Positions 1 to 20,107 of a stretch of 64,000 nt of DNA are shown here, piece after piece. The notes beneath the pieces were generated by a model. The model saw only the letters and a program-made list of their open reading frames with translations. It ran no database searches and was not told the DNA's origin. Each line of letters starts with the position of its first letter. Positions within the stretch are counted from its first letter, which is position 1. The stretch is taken from contig JACSVZ010000016.1 of NCBI GenBank assembly GCA_014706295.1, positions 10,893,168 through 10,957,167 of the forward strand, in the 5' to 3' direction. A program made the position numbers and the translations under genes. Origin of the DNA: Lycocorax pyrrhopterus obiensis (lineage: Eukaryota > Chordata > Aves > Passeriformes > Paradisaeidae).

Positions 1-977
1 GCCTCTGTAGAAGTAAGCAGGAACAGCATTAGAATTGAACTCAAGAAGTCTCACAGTTGTAAGAGTTTCGCATGATTAACGTTATCATTCTTTAATAATA
101 AAGGAAACTGCATGTAAGAAACACTGTTGATTAAGTTTACATTGAAGCAAACAAAAACCCCCACATGCTTGTATGAGAACAGTTATATCACACATATTTG
201 CTAGCATAAAAACTAAGTAGATTGCAAAATAAAAGCACAATACACCACCTTTTTAAAAAGGAAGTTATAACTTGAATAGATTTTAATTTTATATATATAT
301 ATATAGGTATGTCAAACTGCTTAAATCAAACAAAAAAAAAATCAAGCCATGAAACTATTAACTGAATGTTTGAGAATGTAAGTTCCACAAGAGAGTAAGG
401 AGTGTTCAGTAATGCATAACTAGTCATAACTGGATTCTAGTTCAAGAAGGGCTCTTAAAGAAAGGATAGTTTCTCATCAACTCTTTAAATTGATGTAGTG
501 AATCACGTTCAAAAATGGCAAAATTCTCTTCTGTGTGATAAAAAACTGTTCCAATGTGTATATAGCGGAAGCATATGAAGAACAGACAAGCAAAGCCAAG
601 ACGATGACCTTGAACACAGGTCTACTTTAGATTATTGCTTGTTTCAATTCATATTGGACATTGCTCTAACCCCCTTGGGCAATCTTCTCCCAACATGAAG
701 CAGAAGAAGGGAAGAAAAACCTTGCAAGTATTCCAGGACTAGTTATGCAGAAATCATTTCCTCCCCATCACTGATGGAATGCTCTTAGTTGGTGAATTAG
801 AAAAAGAAAAAAAAAAAGAAACTGAAATCCTGAAATATATCCAGTGAAAGCAATACCTAGATTAGTTAAATATCTATTAGTCACATGTTTTATAAGAACT
901 CTGTATAACTCAATAATTATACACAGTTTTGAAGTGCAGATAACACTGGTTAACATATGAATATGAAGCACAATTAC
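1..977 (-). other. TRIP12: TRIP12 intron 3 (partial)
   Basis: This stretch lies downstream, on the minus strand, of the TRIP12 exon ending at 978. The donor GTAATT is at 972-977. The next expected exon, a long Ser/Lys-rich one in the vertebrate gene, was not seen, so it must lie beyond the left edge. A short TA dinucleotide run is near 288-305. Nothing else was recognised. Confidence 0.75.
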
Positions 978-1103
978 CTTTTAGAAAAGTGTCCCTTGGA
1001 CTGCTCAGAAGTAGTATTAGACTGCACTTTGGGTGTCTTTGAAATAGATTTTCTACTCTCAGGAGGGCTATGTGCCTTATGTTTTGCCTGCCCTAAATGT
1101 GAC
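978..1103 (-). CDS. TRIP12: TRIP12 coding exon 3, frame-neutral, probably a cassette exon
   Basis: This is an internal coding exon of the HECT-domain E3 ubiquitin ligase TRIP12, a nuclear enzyme of the ubiquitin-fusion-degradation and DNA-damage pathways. Read on the minus strand it has a strong acceptor: a pyrimidine-rich tract ending GCTGACAG just above 1103. The donor is AG|GTAATT at 977/978. It is 126 nt long and enters and leaves in the same phase. The preceding exon ends with two bases of a codon, and the first G here completes Arg. The frame is then open throughout, beginning SHLGQAKHKAHSPPESRKS and ending SKGHFSK. From memory this matches a peptide in the longer vertebrate TRIP12 isoforms, between the GGR and SCSSSS segments of the shorter isoform. 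It is basic and Ser-rich, part of the disordered N-terminal region and far from the ARM/WWE and HECT domains. Because 126 is a multiple of 3, skipping it keeps the frame. Confidence 0.88.
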
Positions 1104-9678
<8,575 letters not shown>

Positions 9679-9904
9679 CTACCATTCACTGAAAGACAAG
9701 AGAGGAAGAGCCATAAGACATGTGGCATGAAGGCTCACTGCCACGCCTCCAGAGGCAAATGTAAAATGCTACTGTTTAAGCTAAAACTGAAGACAAAAAC
9801 TTTTAAACAACTTTTAGTTAAAAGACACATGGACAAGGTTCTTCTCAAGAATATTTAGAACCTTAATACAGAGCAACCAAGCTTTGATATATATAGCATA
9901 CAGA

Positions 9905-9977
9905 TGATCTGCTGGACTAAATGACCTTTAAAGGTCCCTTCCAACCCAAACTACAAATTCCTCTGTGATTTTGTGAT
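9905..9977 (+). mobile_element. CR1 LINE 3'-end fragment
   Basis: The text CTGGACTAAATGACCTTTAA, followed by a GGTCCCTTCCAACCCAAACTA block and a TCTGTGATTTTGTGATG-like tail, is the hallmark 3' terminus of avian CR1 non-LTR retrotransposons, including the short 8-bp terminal repeats. It is heavily 5'-truncated, as most CR1 copies are, and inserted in sense relative to the window's plus strand. Confidence 0.88.
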
Positions 9978-10923
9978 GACACTTTTTTTTCTAGCAGGCT
10001 TCTCTAATTATAAGGAGACAGGACAAATGCAATTTAGGAGAATCTGTGTTTATCAACATTAAGGAAAAATTCAGTGCTTGACAGACAGCAACAGTATTCA
10101 AGTATTTTAACTTTCATTGTAGCAGATTACAAAGCCCATTTCAGGAATAAGCAGCAGTATTCATAACATAAGTACAGTGCTTTCCAAACAGCTTCTTTCT
10201 CCAGTCTGATTTATGCAACTTTTATTTGCATAAAGCAAGATATATAGTCATTAAGGAAAAAAGATGTAGCTTTATAATCAGGACGTTTTGCTCATGAGAG
10301 CTAAATTAAAGAGAAAAGGTATTTGAGACAGAGGGATTAATGAGTGCACACAATTATTTTTAAAAAATAATCTATGATGGCTTTGTATTACAACTTGTGG
10401 AACTGCTTTGTGACTGCTAGAGGTCTACAGATATTATTTTGGTAGTTATATATAAAAGACTACCATAACCCCCAGCCACAGTCCTCAGAAACAGACATAT
10501 TTCAAGAACATGCCTCACTTAATTCCTCAATGAAGAGAGGTGACTTCTGTATCCTGTGCTAAACTGGAATTTCCATGTAGAGCATAGCAACAGGACCACA
10601 ACCAGCAAATCCAGTTTTACTGTTTCTAATTTTGTGGAATCTGGTAAAAAACGGTATTTGCAGGGAAAAAAAAGAAGCTGTAAGAAGGAAAGTAACCCAA
10701 GTTTAAGAACTCAGTACTCTATATGCTGATTTGGTACCTATTGTATCTAGAGCACAGTAAGCAAGAAGTCTGTCATGGAAAAGTTTAAAGCGCTGCAGCT
10801 TCAGATTCAAATTCAAATGTCTCCAATGAAATAACTCTCAAGATCTGGCATTGTCAGTAAAGACAGTGAATAGCTGAACATAATTGTCTATTCTTCTGAA
10901 AAGGGCCTATAGAAGTGAACAAA

Positions 10924-10948
10924 GGGGACAGGAGGGGGAGGGGGGGGC
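10924..10948 (+). other. G-rich tract, possible G-quadruplex
   Basis: Runs GGGG, GGGGG and GGGGGGGG are separated by short ACA/GGA/A spacers inside AT-rich TRIP12 intron 1. The tract is on the strand opposite to TRIP12 transcription. Confidence 0.45.
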
Positions 10949-11941
10949 AAGAAAGAATCCTAAATGATGCAGTTTTACTGTAAGCCATAAGAAACCAGGC
11001 ATATAAACTGGTATTATGCAAACCATTACCTCACATATGATGCTAAAAGGAACATGTATATCATCAAGACACTTGCGCAGTGCAGGAAATTATTGATCAG
11101 GATTCTGCTAGCTCAGATTCAGTCTTGTTACACTGTAATAATACAACCTAATACTGAAAGGTCACACTTAGCATGCCAGAAATACTTTAAATATTTCCAG
11201 GAATTGAATAAGAACACAAGTTAGGCAGAAGAATTCTTTCCATCCTAATCCCCACATCACAGGAGTCAAAAGCATTTTCTGAAAGTTTTTCATGTTCTTT
11301 GTACTATGAGGTCCAACACAGCAGCAAACAGCAAAAACAAAGTAGACTTAATAAACAAATCACTTTTACCTTCATTGGTTTGGTTGGGTTTTTTTTTTTT
11401 TACCTTTGGCTTAGGAACTTGAAAGAATATAAGTAAAGCACAAAATACACAATCCTACAAAATACAGTTGTTTGATGAACCTCTTAGCTAGAAGTCCTGA
11501 TGACTAAGTTGAGAAAGCTATAAACACTACTACTCAAAAGGTGAACTTTCCCTCTTCACAATTGTTTCCTCTTATTCTAACTCCTTAAGCACAACCAATA
11601 TTCCAACAGAAACTTTTAAAGCTTTTCAGTAACATGTAGCACCATCAATCTACAACTTCTTATACTTTAGAGCACAAAGAGATTTACAATGAAACAGAAA
11701 AAGCGTGCAACTGCTGCAAATCATGCCAGCTTGCTGATGTAGCCAGACCAGTCAAGCCAAGGAGATCGCAAGTTGTAGCATTCTCTTCAGACTAGCAATG
11801 CAAGAAACAAAGCCTAGCATCAACCAGGCTGAAAGCTGACCAAGAGCCCAGCACTACCTAGGGGGTCCAGCTGAAGTCAATCATAGGCACTGTCAAATGT
11901 TGTTGAGCATTCTCTTTTTATTTCCTTGTATTCAGACACCA

Positions 11942-11970
11942 GATAAAAAAAAAAAAAAAACAAAAAAGCC
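11942..11970 (+). repeat. Poly(A) tract
   Basis: A run of about 16 A with a short A/C continuation, inside TRIP12 intron 1. It could be a microsatellite or the tail of an old retroposed insertion; no element body was recognised beside it. Confidence 0.5.
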
Positions 11971-12341
11971 CCACTTCTCTACTATCAGAAATGAGGCACA
12001 TTTTGTGCATTTTCTAAAAGGAGGGAGTAGTGTCCCCTTCTGCACAAAGGTCAGCTGGCATTAAAACTGTACTAATGTCAAACTTTCAGTCATACTACAA
12101 AATCATTGCCACAGAACTACTGTCTCACCTTGTACCAATTAAAATGTGCATTCCAGCAAGTTTCATTCAGCAAGGAGCAGTGATCACTTGAACCTCTGCT
12201 AGGTTAGCCATGTACTTTCCCACCTAGGGCCAAAACATGAGCTTCTCCACACACCACCACAAGAGTCAGTTGAAGAAAATATCACACAGGCAATCCTGGC
12301 CCTCCCTAGGGAAACTTTAGTTTAATACTGATCTATCTGGG

Positions 12342-12927
12342 TGTGCTGGTTTTGTCTGTGATAGACTTGAATTTACTCGCACTGGCTGGTACAGGGCTAT
12401 GTTTTGGATTTCTGTTGAACATAGCATTGATAAGAGAGCACAGATGTTTTTGTTATTGGTGAAAAGTGCTTACACAGACCCAAGGCCTTTTCTGCATTTT
12501 GTACTGTCAGTCATGCTGGTGAAGACGCTAGAGGTACATGGGAGGTTGGGAGGAGACCTAGCCAGGAGAGGTGACCCAAAAATGACCAAAGAGATATTCC
12601 AGACCACATGACTTCATGCTCAGTATATAAAGTGGGAGGAAGACGGAGGAAGGGGAGAACATTTGGAGTGATGGTGTTTGTCTTCCCAAGTCACTGTTAC
12701 CATGATGGGTCCTGTTCTCCTGGAGATGGCTGAACACCTGCCTGCCCATGGGAAGCAGTTAATTCTTTGTCTTGCTTTGCCTATATGCACAGCTTTTGCT
12801 TTTCCTATTAGATTGCCTTTATCTCAACCCACAAGTTTTTCAGTTTTCACCCTTCCAATCCCACTGGTGGGGGAGTGAGCAACCAGCTGCCTGGTGCTCG
12901 ATTGCTGGCTGGGATTAAACCATGACA
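12342..12927 (+). mobile_element. Solo LTR of an ERVL-like avian retrovirus family
   Basis: This is a 586-bp element starting TGTGCTGGTTTTG and ending ACCATGACA, the TG...CA ends expected of LTRs. It is flanked by a near-identical 5-bp duplication, CTGGG (12337-12341) and CAGGG (12928-12932). Internally it has the features I know from an abundant songbird LTR family: a GGGCTATGTTTTGGATTT block, a CAAGGCCTTTTCTGC block, GATATTCCAGACCA, a TATA box TATATAA at 12624-12630, the CTTCCCAAGT segment after the start region, and a degenerate polyadenylation signal near 12806-12812. No internal retroviral sequence flanks it, so it is a solo LTR left by recombination between two LTRs. The short open frames inside it (12399-12611 +, 12678-12878 +) are incidental. 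The family name is uncertain; class and solo status are well supported. It lies antisense in TRIP12 intron 1. Confidence 0.85.
12624..12630 (+). promoter_or_regulatory. TATA box of the solo LTR
   Basis: TATATAA followed by AGTGGGAGGAAG lies at the place where this LTR family has its U3/R promoter. It is intact as a motif. Transcription from it would run antisense to TRIP12. Confidence 0.5.
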
Positions 12928-14340
12928 CAGGGTTAGCCAGACACTTGAAGTAGTCTGTGTTTAGAAGTTACGCAGCACAATGTGTTGTCACACAGACGGT
13001 ATTTTCAGCTGCGTATAAGAATGAAATGACAACTGTTTTATCCTGTAAGGCATCTGCCAAGTCAAGACGATATCCTCTATATTGAAACCTCTTGACTTAA
13101 CTGCATTTCTTATTGTGTACTTGTTGCCATATGACTCCCAGTTTGCTTTTAAATATAATGCAGCTTCATGATTCAGCTGTGACCTTTAGCATCGAAACAT
13201 TAACTTAAGTCTCACTGCAAGCCACACAATACCATGAGCCCAGTTAGTCCAGTAATGAAGAGGTATTTTCACAACTGTGCCTTCCACATCCTGAAACAAG
13301 AGAAGAGCCCAGAGGTTCCTAAATCTGAACTGTTCTCATTCAGACTTGTCCCTCTGAGTCTCACTCCAAGCACTTGGCTGCTTCTTTCCCATCGTCACAC
13401 ACCTACATTCAAAGGAAATGTGCAACTCAGCAGAGATCAGCCAAATGTGCCAGTGCAGTCCTGCCAGATTTTAAGACAATTTCCTCAACTACACTGATTT
13501 TTCCTCACACCCACAATAACAAAAAGCTACAACCATCCACCAGAACTCCATGCTTCCACAACAGACAATGCTATTTAGGAATTTTTAAGCTCAGGTCCCC
13601 TTCTAACATTAAGTTATCTACACACAAGCCTTTTTAGTTAATGTTTCATAACTCCATATTCCTAGCTATGATGATGCCAAAGCATGGGCCTGCAGAGGCT
13701 CTCATCATAAGCAGACTCTTTAGAATGAGGATCAATTTCAAACACCAGCATTTCCAATAAACCCACAACATATCTTCTGAAGCCATGTAACAACACTGGT
13801 ATCTAGTGCTTATTATGCTGCATAGTATTCTTGAGTTTTAGCAAGCACTATTTGATTATTATTAGAGTCATCTTCATTATTGTACAGGAAAGCAACTAGA
13901 ATTCATTTCTGTAGACCTAACATACCCATTGCAAACACTATAGCTAATGTATAGTCAAGATACTGCTTGGAGAGGTTCTACAGAAACACAAGACAAAAAC
14001 CACCTGTTAACTTGCAGTGAAGCCTTCAACCTTCTTGTGGAAAAGCCAACAGGAAATGACTAACATGCTTCCATGTTTTTGAAGCAAACTGGGAAAACAG
14101 AGAACTACACAAAAAGCCTGTATCAGCCTTTACTTAGCATCCAAATCACTCCCTGAAGGATACTAGGAACTGTAATGTAGCAACCCTGACATAGACTATT
14201 GTGAGAAAAAGACAATGAGTAAACTGAAGGACTCCAGCACACTTTAGGGCCGCAAATAGGGTAACAAGGCAAACCAGTAACAATACCTGTAAAAAATGAA
14301 CTGAACTCTTCCACAAGGGCCTTCTTAATCTACTTGCATG

Positions 14341-14430
14341 AGCTCTAAAACTTGTTTGTTTGGGGTGTTTGTTTGGTTTGGATTTGTTTTGGGTGGTGGT
14401 TTTGTTTTCGGGGTGTTTTTTAAGTTCTCT
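14341..14430 (+). repeat. G/T-rich simple sequence
   Basis: About 90 bp made almost only of G and T on the plus strand (TTTGTTTGG, GGTGGTGG and GGGGTG words). Its complement is the A/C-rich type also seen at 20060-20107 and 41355-41485. It lies inside TRIP12 intron 1. Confidence 0.6.
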
Positions 14431-14688
14431 GCAAGAATCTTGGTAATGCAAGAATTTTTTCAGACTCTTGCACTCTCCTGAGTATTTTGAGATATGCCTA
14501 GCACCTCTGCCTATAATGTTCCATTATAATACCTATTATCTGCTTGGAGTTGAGCTAAGTACACTGGTCAGCACCCTTCCTTTCTCGTACTTTAGCCCAA
14601 AAAACCCTGTGCTTTATTTAATGATGCTGCAGCAATCCAGCTCCTCAAAATTGTACAGACTTACTGCCCTGAAGTCATTATTAGGCAA

Positions 14689-14708
14689 GGGGGAGGGAGG
14701 GGGGAGGG
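14689..14708 (+). other. G-quadruplex motif
   Basis: Four G-tracts (5, 3, 6 and 3 G) separated by single A bases form a textbook short-loop G4 motif in an otherwise AT-rich intron. It lies on the non-transcribed strand's complement for TRIP12. Confidence 0.6.
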
Positions 14709-16360
14709 AAGAGAAGGAAAAGACAGGAGGATGTTTATATGCCTTGCAAGTTCAGAACATTTTCTTCCAGCATGTTGCACATCTTGCCAGTCAGAACCCA
14801 GAGTTCAGTGTACATATCAGAAAATATTAAGCCTAAGACTTCAGATTTGTATTCATTTACTTCAATGTAGACAACATTAATTTACTTGATCAGCTGTTTC
14901 TGTGATAAATCTAGTCACTTAAGACAGAAACAACACACTAAATACATAAGCATACAACACATTTAAGAGTTCAGACTTCAGTTGTGGCTACACTGAAGAA
15001 ATTACTGCCTACAGTTTAGTAACTGCTGAATTGTTTCAGATTTACATCATTTTCAACTGATCTCAGCTGCACCTCATTTTTGCTCACTGTTCACAAGGTT
15101 CTCCTCATTTACCTACAGACATACACACCTATGTACTTGCCTGACAAGTAAGCACTTGCAAGTACTCAATTACTACTTCTCCTTCAACAGCTGACTTAAA
15201 TTGACTTTTTAGTCCAGGGAATTGCTTTAAACTCAGTCTTCTGCAGCTGATTTTGACACAATATTCTCCCTCCCTACACTCTCCAAATTCAAGAGTTATT
15301 CAGTCATCCTTGTTCTTTTCCCACTAAGGTCCTCACCTTCAAACAGATTTTAAAGCTCCATGCAGGCAGAAGTTTGTATTTTCAGTTTGGCAGTCTCTTG
15401 TCTGGTTGTAGAAGTAGCTCATGGAAGAATTTTAGGGAGTGGATACAATAACATACTGAAAACTTCCTAGAAACGTTTTCTGCAACATGTCCAAAATTCT
15501 CACCACCTCTCCCTTCTTCCTGACAGTAAACTTCTATACACAAACAAGGGAAAAATATATTCTCCCATGAGCTGCAAGGTGCTGTAAGGCGCAGTAAGGT
15601 GTATGCATTTCATCTGCATTCATGCAAATCTTATGTTATTCAGCTGCATGAAATCATTGAGCCTTAAGAAAATGACAAACTTTTCTTCTTTCAACATAGG
15701 AAGACCAAGCTAACATTTAATTTCCTTATCCGCTTCCATTTCTACCTTCTCCCCATGAATAGCCATAAGTTGTCTACATGATGCAAAAATGCCAGAGTAC
15801 GCTAAGGCTTCCTTGCTGCACTGCATCTAATGTAAAACTCACATGGTGACGTTTATCAGAATAACTTCCTCTGATACAGAAACCACACACAATTATACTG
15901 AATCATGTATTAGGCTGGACTGTATTCTTTTTGTATTTTCCTTCTCCAAAGCTAAAGAAGAACTAGAGAACTACACACACAGAACTGCATGCACAGACAT
16001 CCTAACTAGAGCAAATTCAGTACACATATAAAAATCTCCAGGACAAACAAGATTCTAATGACGTAACGTTACTTCATTGCTACGAAGACAGACAAGCAGG
16101 TCTCAAGGAAGTTTCTTCTGGAAACAAGCACGTACAGCTGTAAGCAAACAGATTTCTACAACTGGCACAAAATTTCTACAGATTTATATAGTTGCATCAC
16201 TTTCATCACTTCTTTTTGAAGACATTAATAAGGTATCAATGGGAAGACAAGTAGAGTTTAACAGCGTTCAGAGGGAAACTCCTCTTCAGACCACAGGCTT
16301 TTTTGATGCAGAGTTTAACTGAAGTACAAGAGCTGAGTCAGAATTATTAAAAAAAGCCTT

Positions 16361-16438
16361 GGCTGGAAAGAATCTCTTGAGATTATATGGTCCAACCACC
16401 TGCTGAAAGTAGGACCTCAAATCACATTAGACAGTTCT
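16361..16438 (-). mobile_element. CR1 LINE 3'-end fragment, reverse orientation
   Basis: GGCTGGAAAGAATCTCTTGA, the GATTATATGGTCCAACCACC block and TGCTGAAAGTAGGACC resemble the reverse complement of the CR1 3' region (usual form GGTTGGAAGGGACCTCTGGA, then ATCTAGTCCAACC). It is diverged and truncated at both ends. Confidence 0.72.
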
Positions 16439-19400
16439 CATTCTGAGACGTGACAGTTGCCAACCATGATGACAAAATACAGAGCCCTGGGCAAGAGGTG
16501 AATCACAAGAGCTACCCTGAACAAAGGGGAAAGGGAAACAAAAAAAATCATGAAGTGAGGTATCAAAGCATCACCATATATAAAAGCATGCAAAGACGAC
16601 ACTAACAAGAATATCAGAAACTTTAAAAAGTCATGCAATAGATGTAACCTGAGTTCTCAGATCTGCGTAAGACGTACACACACCCAAGGACACAAACTCC
16701 ATCCTTTCCAAGGACAACTGCTCTGAGAGAAGAGCTAGCTATGGCCCAGCTCCTCACTGCAATCACACAGAGCTCAGAAAGTCCTCCCTCCCTCCCCTTC
16801 AGTTCCTCAAAAGCACAATCCAGTAACCTGGACTAAGAGGAGAAAATAAGACAAATGGGCATGTAAGCTACAAACTTCAAAGGAGTCCAGTCTCTGAAGA
16901 TTATAGATTTAGGACCACCTCATATGCCCATTTTTACACTGAGTAACTTTAGACAATACATAAGCTGTTAGCCAGAAAAGATTTTTCCAAACTGCCAAAA
17001 AAGAGGAGAAAAACTTCAGTAAAATATTCTTCCTAGATTCATTTACAGTGGAAGAGTTATTTTTAATTCAGCTTCCCTGGAATCACTGGAGTGATTTCAA
17101 CATAAAGAAAAATAATACAACAAATCACTCAAGGAACAGGAGTTATTCCCTGTTCCACTGACTTTACAACAAACAGCCATCAGAAAATTATGGCAAACTT
17201 TGGGCCTTGCTGCATTAGGAAGTCAGCTTTCCCTTTCCCATGCTTTCAAGAGCTCAGTCCTTGCCTACCCTTCTAGCCAAAAGAGTGGCAGTGCTGAGGG
17301 CCCCCCTCACAGAACAGCAAAATGAGTGGCTAAGAGCCTGAAAGGATGTATCCACCAGATAAGTCTCTAGACTGCATTTATGTATATATGTCTAATGACA
17401 TAGAGACAAATGGCCATGAAAGAGGAAGAGAGAAGAGCAAAAAAAAAATCTTCATTTGTGATCTCATACTGCTACCTGGCAGTTCAAATACTCATTATCT
17501 GCAACTAGAAGATTTACAAGTTCCCACAGGTGGTAAGAACACTGAAAACACCTCTGAAAAGATGCACAGCACTACTTGCTAGAGGAACGCCCAGGTTGTC
17601 AGGACTGTGTGATTCAAAAGGTCATCCATGCCACGACCCCAAGCAAGCTAAGTGGCACACTTACCTACTGACTTTTGTCTGGTGAGAGGACTGGAAGATA
17701 TGAGAGGTCAAGTACTGTTTGAGGAAAAATCTAAATACATGTATCACATGCTCCAGTGTTGATAAGAACAGTTTTGTGACAATGAATTGCAGAAGCTGAA
17801 CAGTCTCCCCTGCTTCTGCAGGTCAATTGAATTTAAGTCTGAGACTGCAGAGACCTTTCATTGAACCCGGTATGAGAAAAGCAAACTAAAGACTTCTTCA
17901 GGGACCTGGAAGAAACTTAAAAACTTGTTCCATTAAGATTACAGAAAACTGACACCCATCGTTACTTTAGAAATAAAACAATGGATTGGCCTTTATGCCA
18001 CAGCCAAAACCTCAATAAGTCCTTCTGGGCTGTGGAAAAGTCAAATTGAAATAGCAAAGGGGGCACTACTCAAAATTACAGAGAAGTTCAGGTACCACTG
18101 GCAGTCAACAATACAACTAACTTGTCAGCTGAAGAACCAAGAGAAACCTACGGATGGAAGGGAGGGCCACAAAGTAGCTAAAAAAATGTTAAAACTAAGC
18201 ACTGGCAGAGGTTAGACAGCAGAACATTCCTACGCATCTTAACAGCTTAAAGGAACAAAAAACCTCAAGCTTGTACAGGATACAAGGGCAAGCTCAGATA
18301 TCTCAGGTCTGATTGTACAACTGGTCCTCCCAGTTCATGGTACACAGGATCGATAGCTTCATTTCATTACTGAAGAAAAAAAATCACGGTATTTGTGCCC
18401 TAAGAAATTGAAACCAGGTCCAAATCTTAACTGAACTCTTGCAAGGTGGTTGAGGGAGCTACCTAACATCAAGACAGCAAAAAACTTTACTCCTATGGTC
18501 CTTTTTTTCCTCTGGAAAAACAAAAACTGCAGTCTGAGGAGAAAAATTAAAGGAGTTGCATGGAACAAATATAATGGTCTGTTGAGGGCATCCCTCTTCA
18601 GTTCTGCCACATCACTGTTTTCTTTCTCTTATGTTCATCATGGATTGAAGTCTTACAATTTGTATCACTCTTTGGACTGCACTTTGGTTCACAAAACAAC
18701 ACAAATGTCAGTCAGATCTTTGATCCTCATCCAAAGGAAAAGTTAGGAAAAATAGAAAGCATTTCAATTTTTTTCTCTTGCTTCTCTGTAGTTTTATATT
18801 ATGTATTGAAAGCGTTGTCAACAGCAACTATTCCTCTTGGTTTTGAGTGCATCAGTAAGAGTTAACTATAAAAATAATTTCCTAGAACATTTACTCACTA
18901 CTTCATTCAAAGAATTTGCCCTTGTAAAAAAATTCAAATATTAAAGTTGTTCTTCTCCAAATAAACCAAATTTGATACCTTTCCATATCACTGCCTGTAA
19001 CACGTTCAAACTCGCTCAGTGGAAGTTTTCCTCTAGTGTATGGTTTGACTTGAATTCATTAACAAAGGAAGGGAATGCTCTCACTGTGGCAGAGGGCCAG
19101 GACTCAAAGCTTCAAGAAAATATTTTCATGTTTACAACACCTGTAGTTTCTCAGTCTGAATTCAGTATTCTACATTATTTTGTCTTTTTAACCAGCTAAA
19201 CATTAAGTTCTGTTGCATAATTCAGTCAACTCTGCAGCAGTTAAATTTTTTACCACAGAGATATAAAGATTATCAAAAGCTAAGAATCCAGAAACTCTTG
19301 AGTCAATCTATATCAAGGAAAAGAATAGTCTGATCTGGATAGCTGCAAGTCAGCCAGAGACAGCTCAGCTTAAGAAGCAGCCCAGAGGTATTTAAGCCAC

Positions 19401-20059
19401 GTCAGTAATACAAAAGATTTGTTAGACCACACAGAGAACAGGCACACACAAACACAGCAGATGTTAGCTGCAAAATACTGAACCACATTTCATATCTTTG
19501 TTGACAGATCTTTTTCCCTTTTAGCACAGCAATGGGAAAGAAAGCAAAAGTGAGGAACAAATAGGTTCAAAGTTTCTTCTTCCATACACTTGTGTCACAG
19601 AGCAAAATTTTTCTGCCAAATCAGTCCTACAGCAAGAGCTTGACTTCACCTCTACAGGACCTTTAAAACTACTGTTGCATACTGACAAGCTGCTCCAAGC
19701 AAAGTCTACACTACGAGAGCCTCAAGACGCAATTCTGCTACATGGTCTTAATAAAAGTGTAGTTTCAACCTGTTAATAACAATGGAAATAATAGCTCTTT
19801 TGTTTTTTAAAATTAAACAAAAGCAACTCTCTCCAGCAGAAAAGAACATATTTTCCAACAGCCAAATTATGACCAAAACTTTGCTGTTTGCATGCAGAGT
19901 GAAGTTCCTTTCTTGCAGACTTTTAACAAAAAAAACATAATAAGCAATAGAAGTAAAATCTTACCTGATCTTCATTTTCAGCTTCTCTAGCAACCCTTGT
20001 TTAGTAGGAGCCAAAAGCCACTATCTGTACAGTGGCTTAAACTTTCACTGACATCATAA

Positions 20060-20107
20060 TAAACAAAAAAAACCCCAACACCAACCAAAAAAAAACCCCA
20101 AAAAACA
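20060..20107 (+). repeat. A/C-rich low-complexity tract
   Basis: About 50 bp of A runs interrupted by CCCC and CC, without G or T. It lies in TRIP12 intron 1 and has the same composition as the tract at 41355-41485. Confidence 0.6.
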
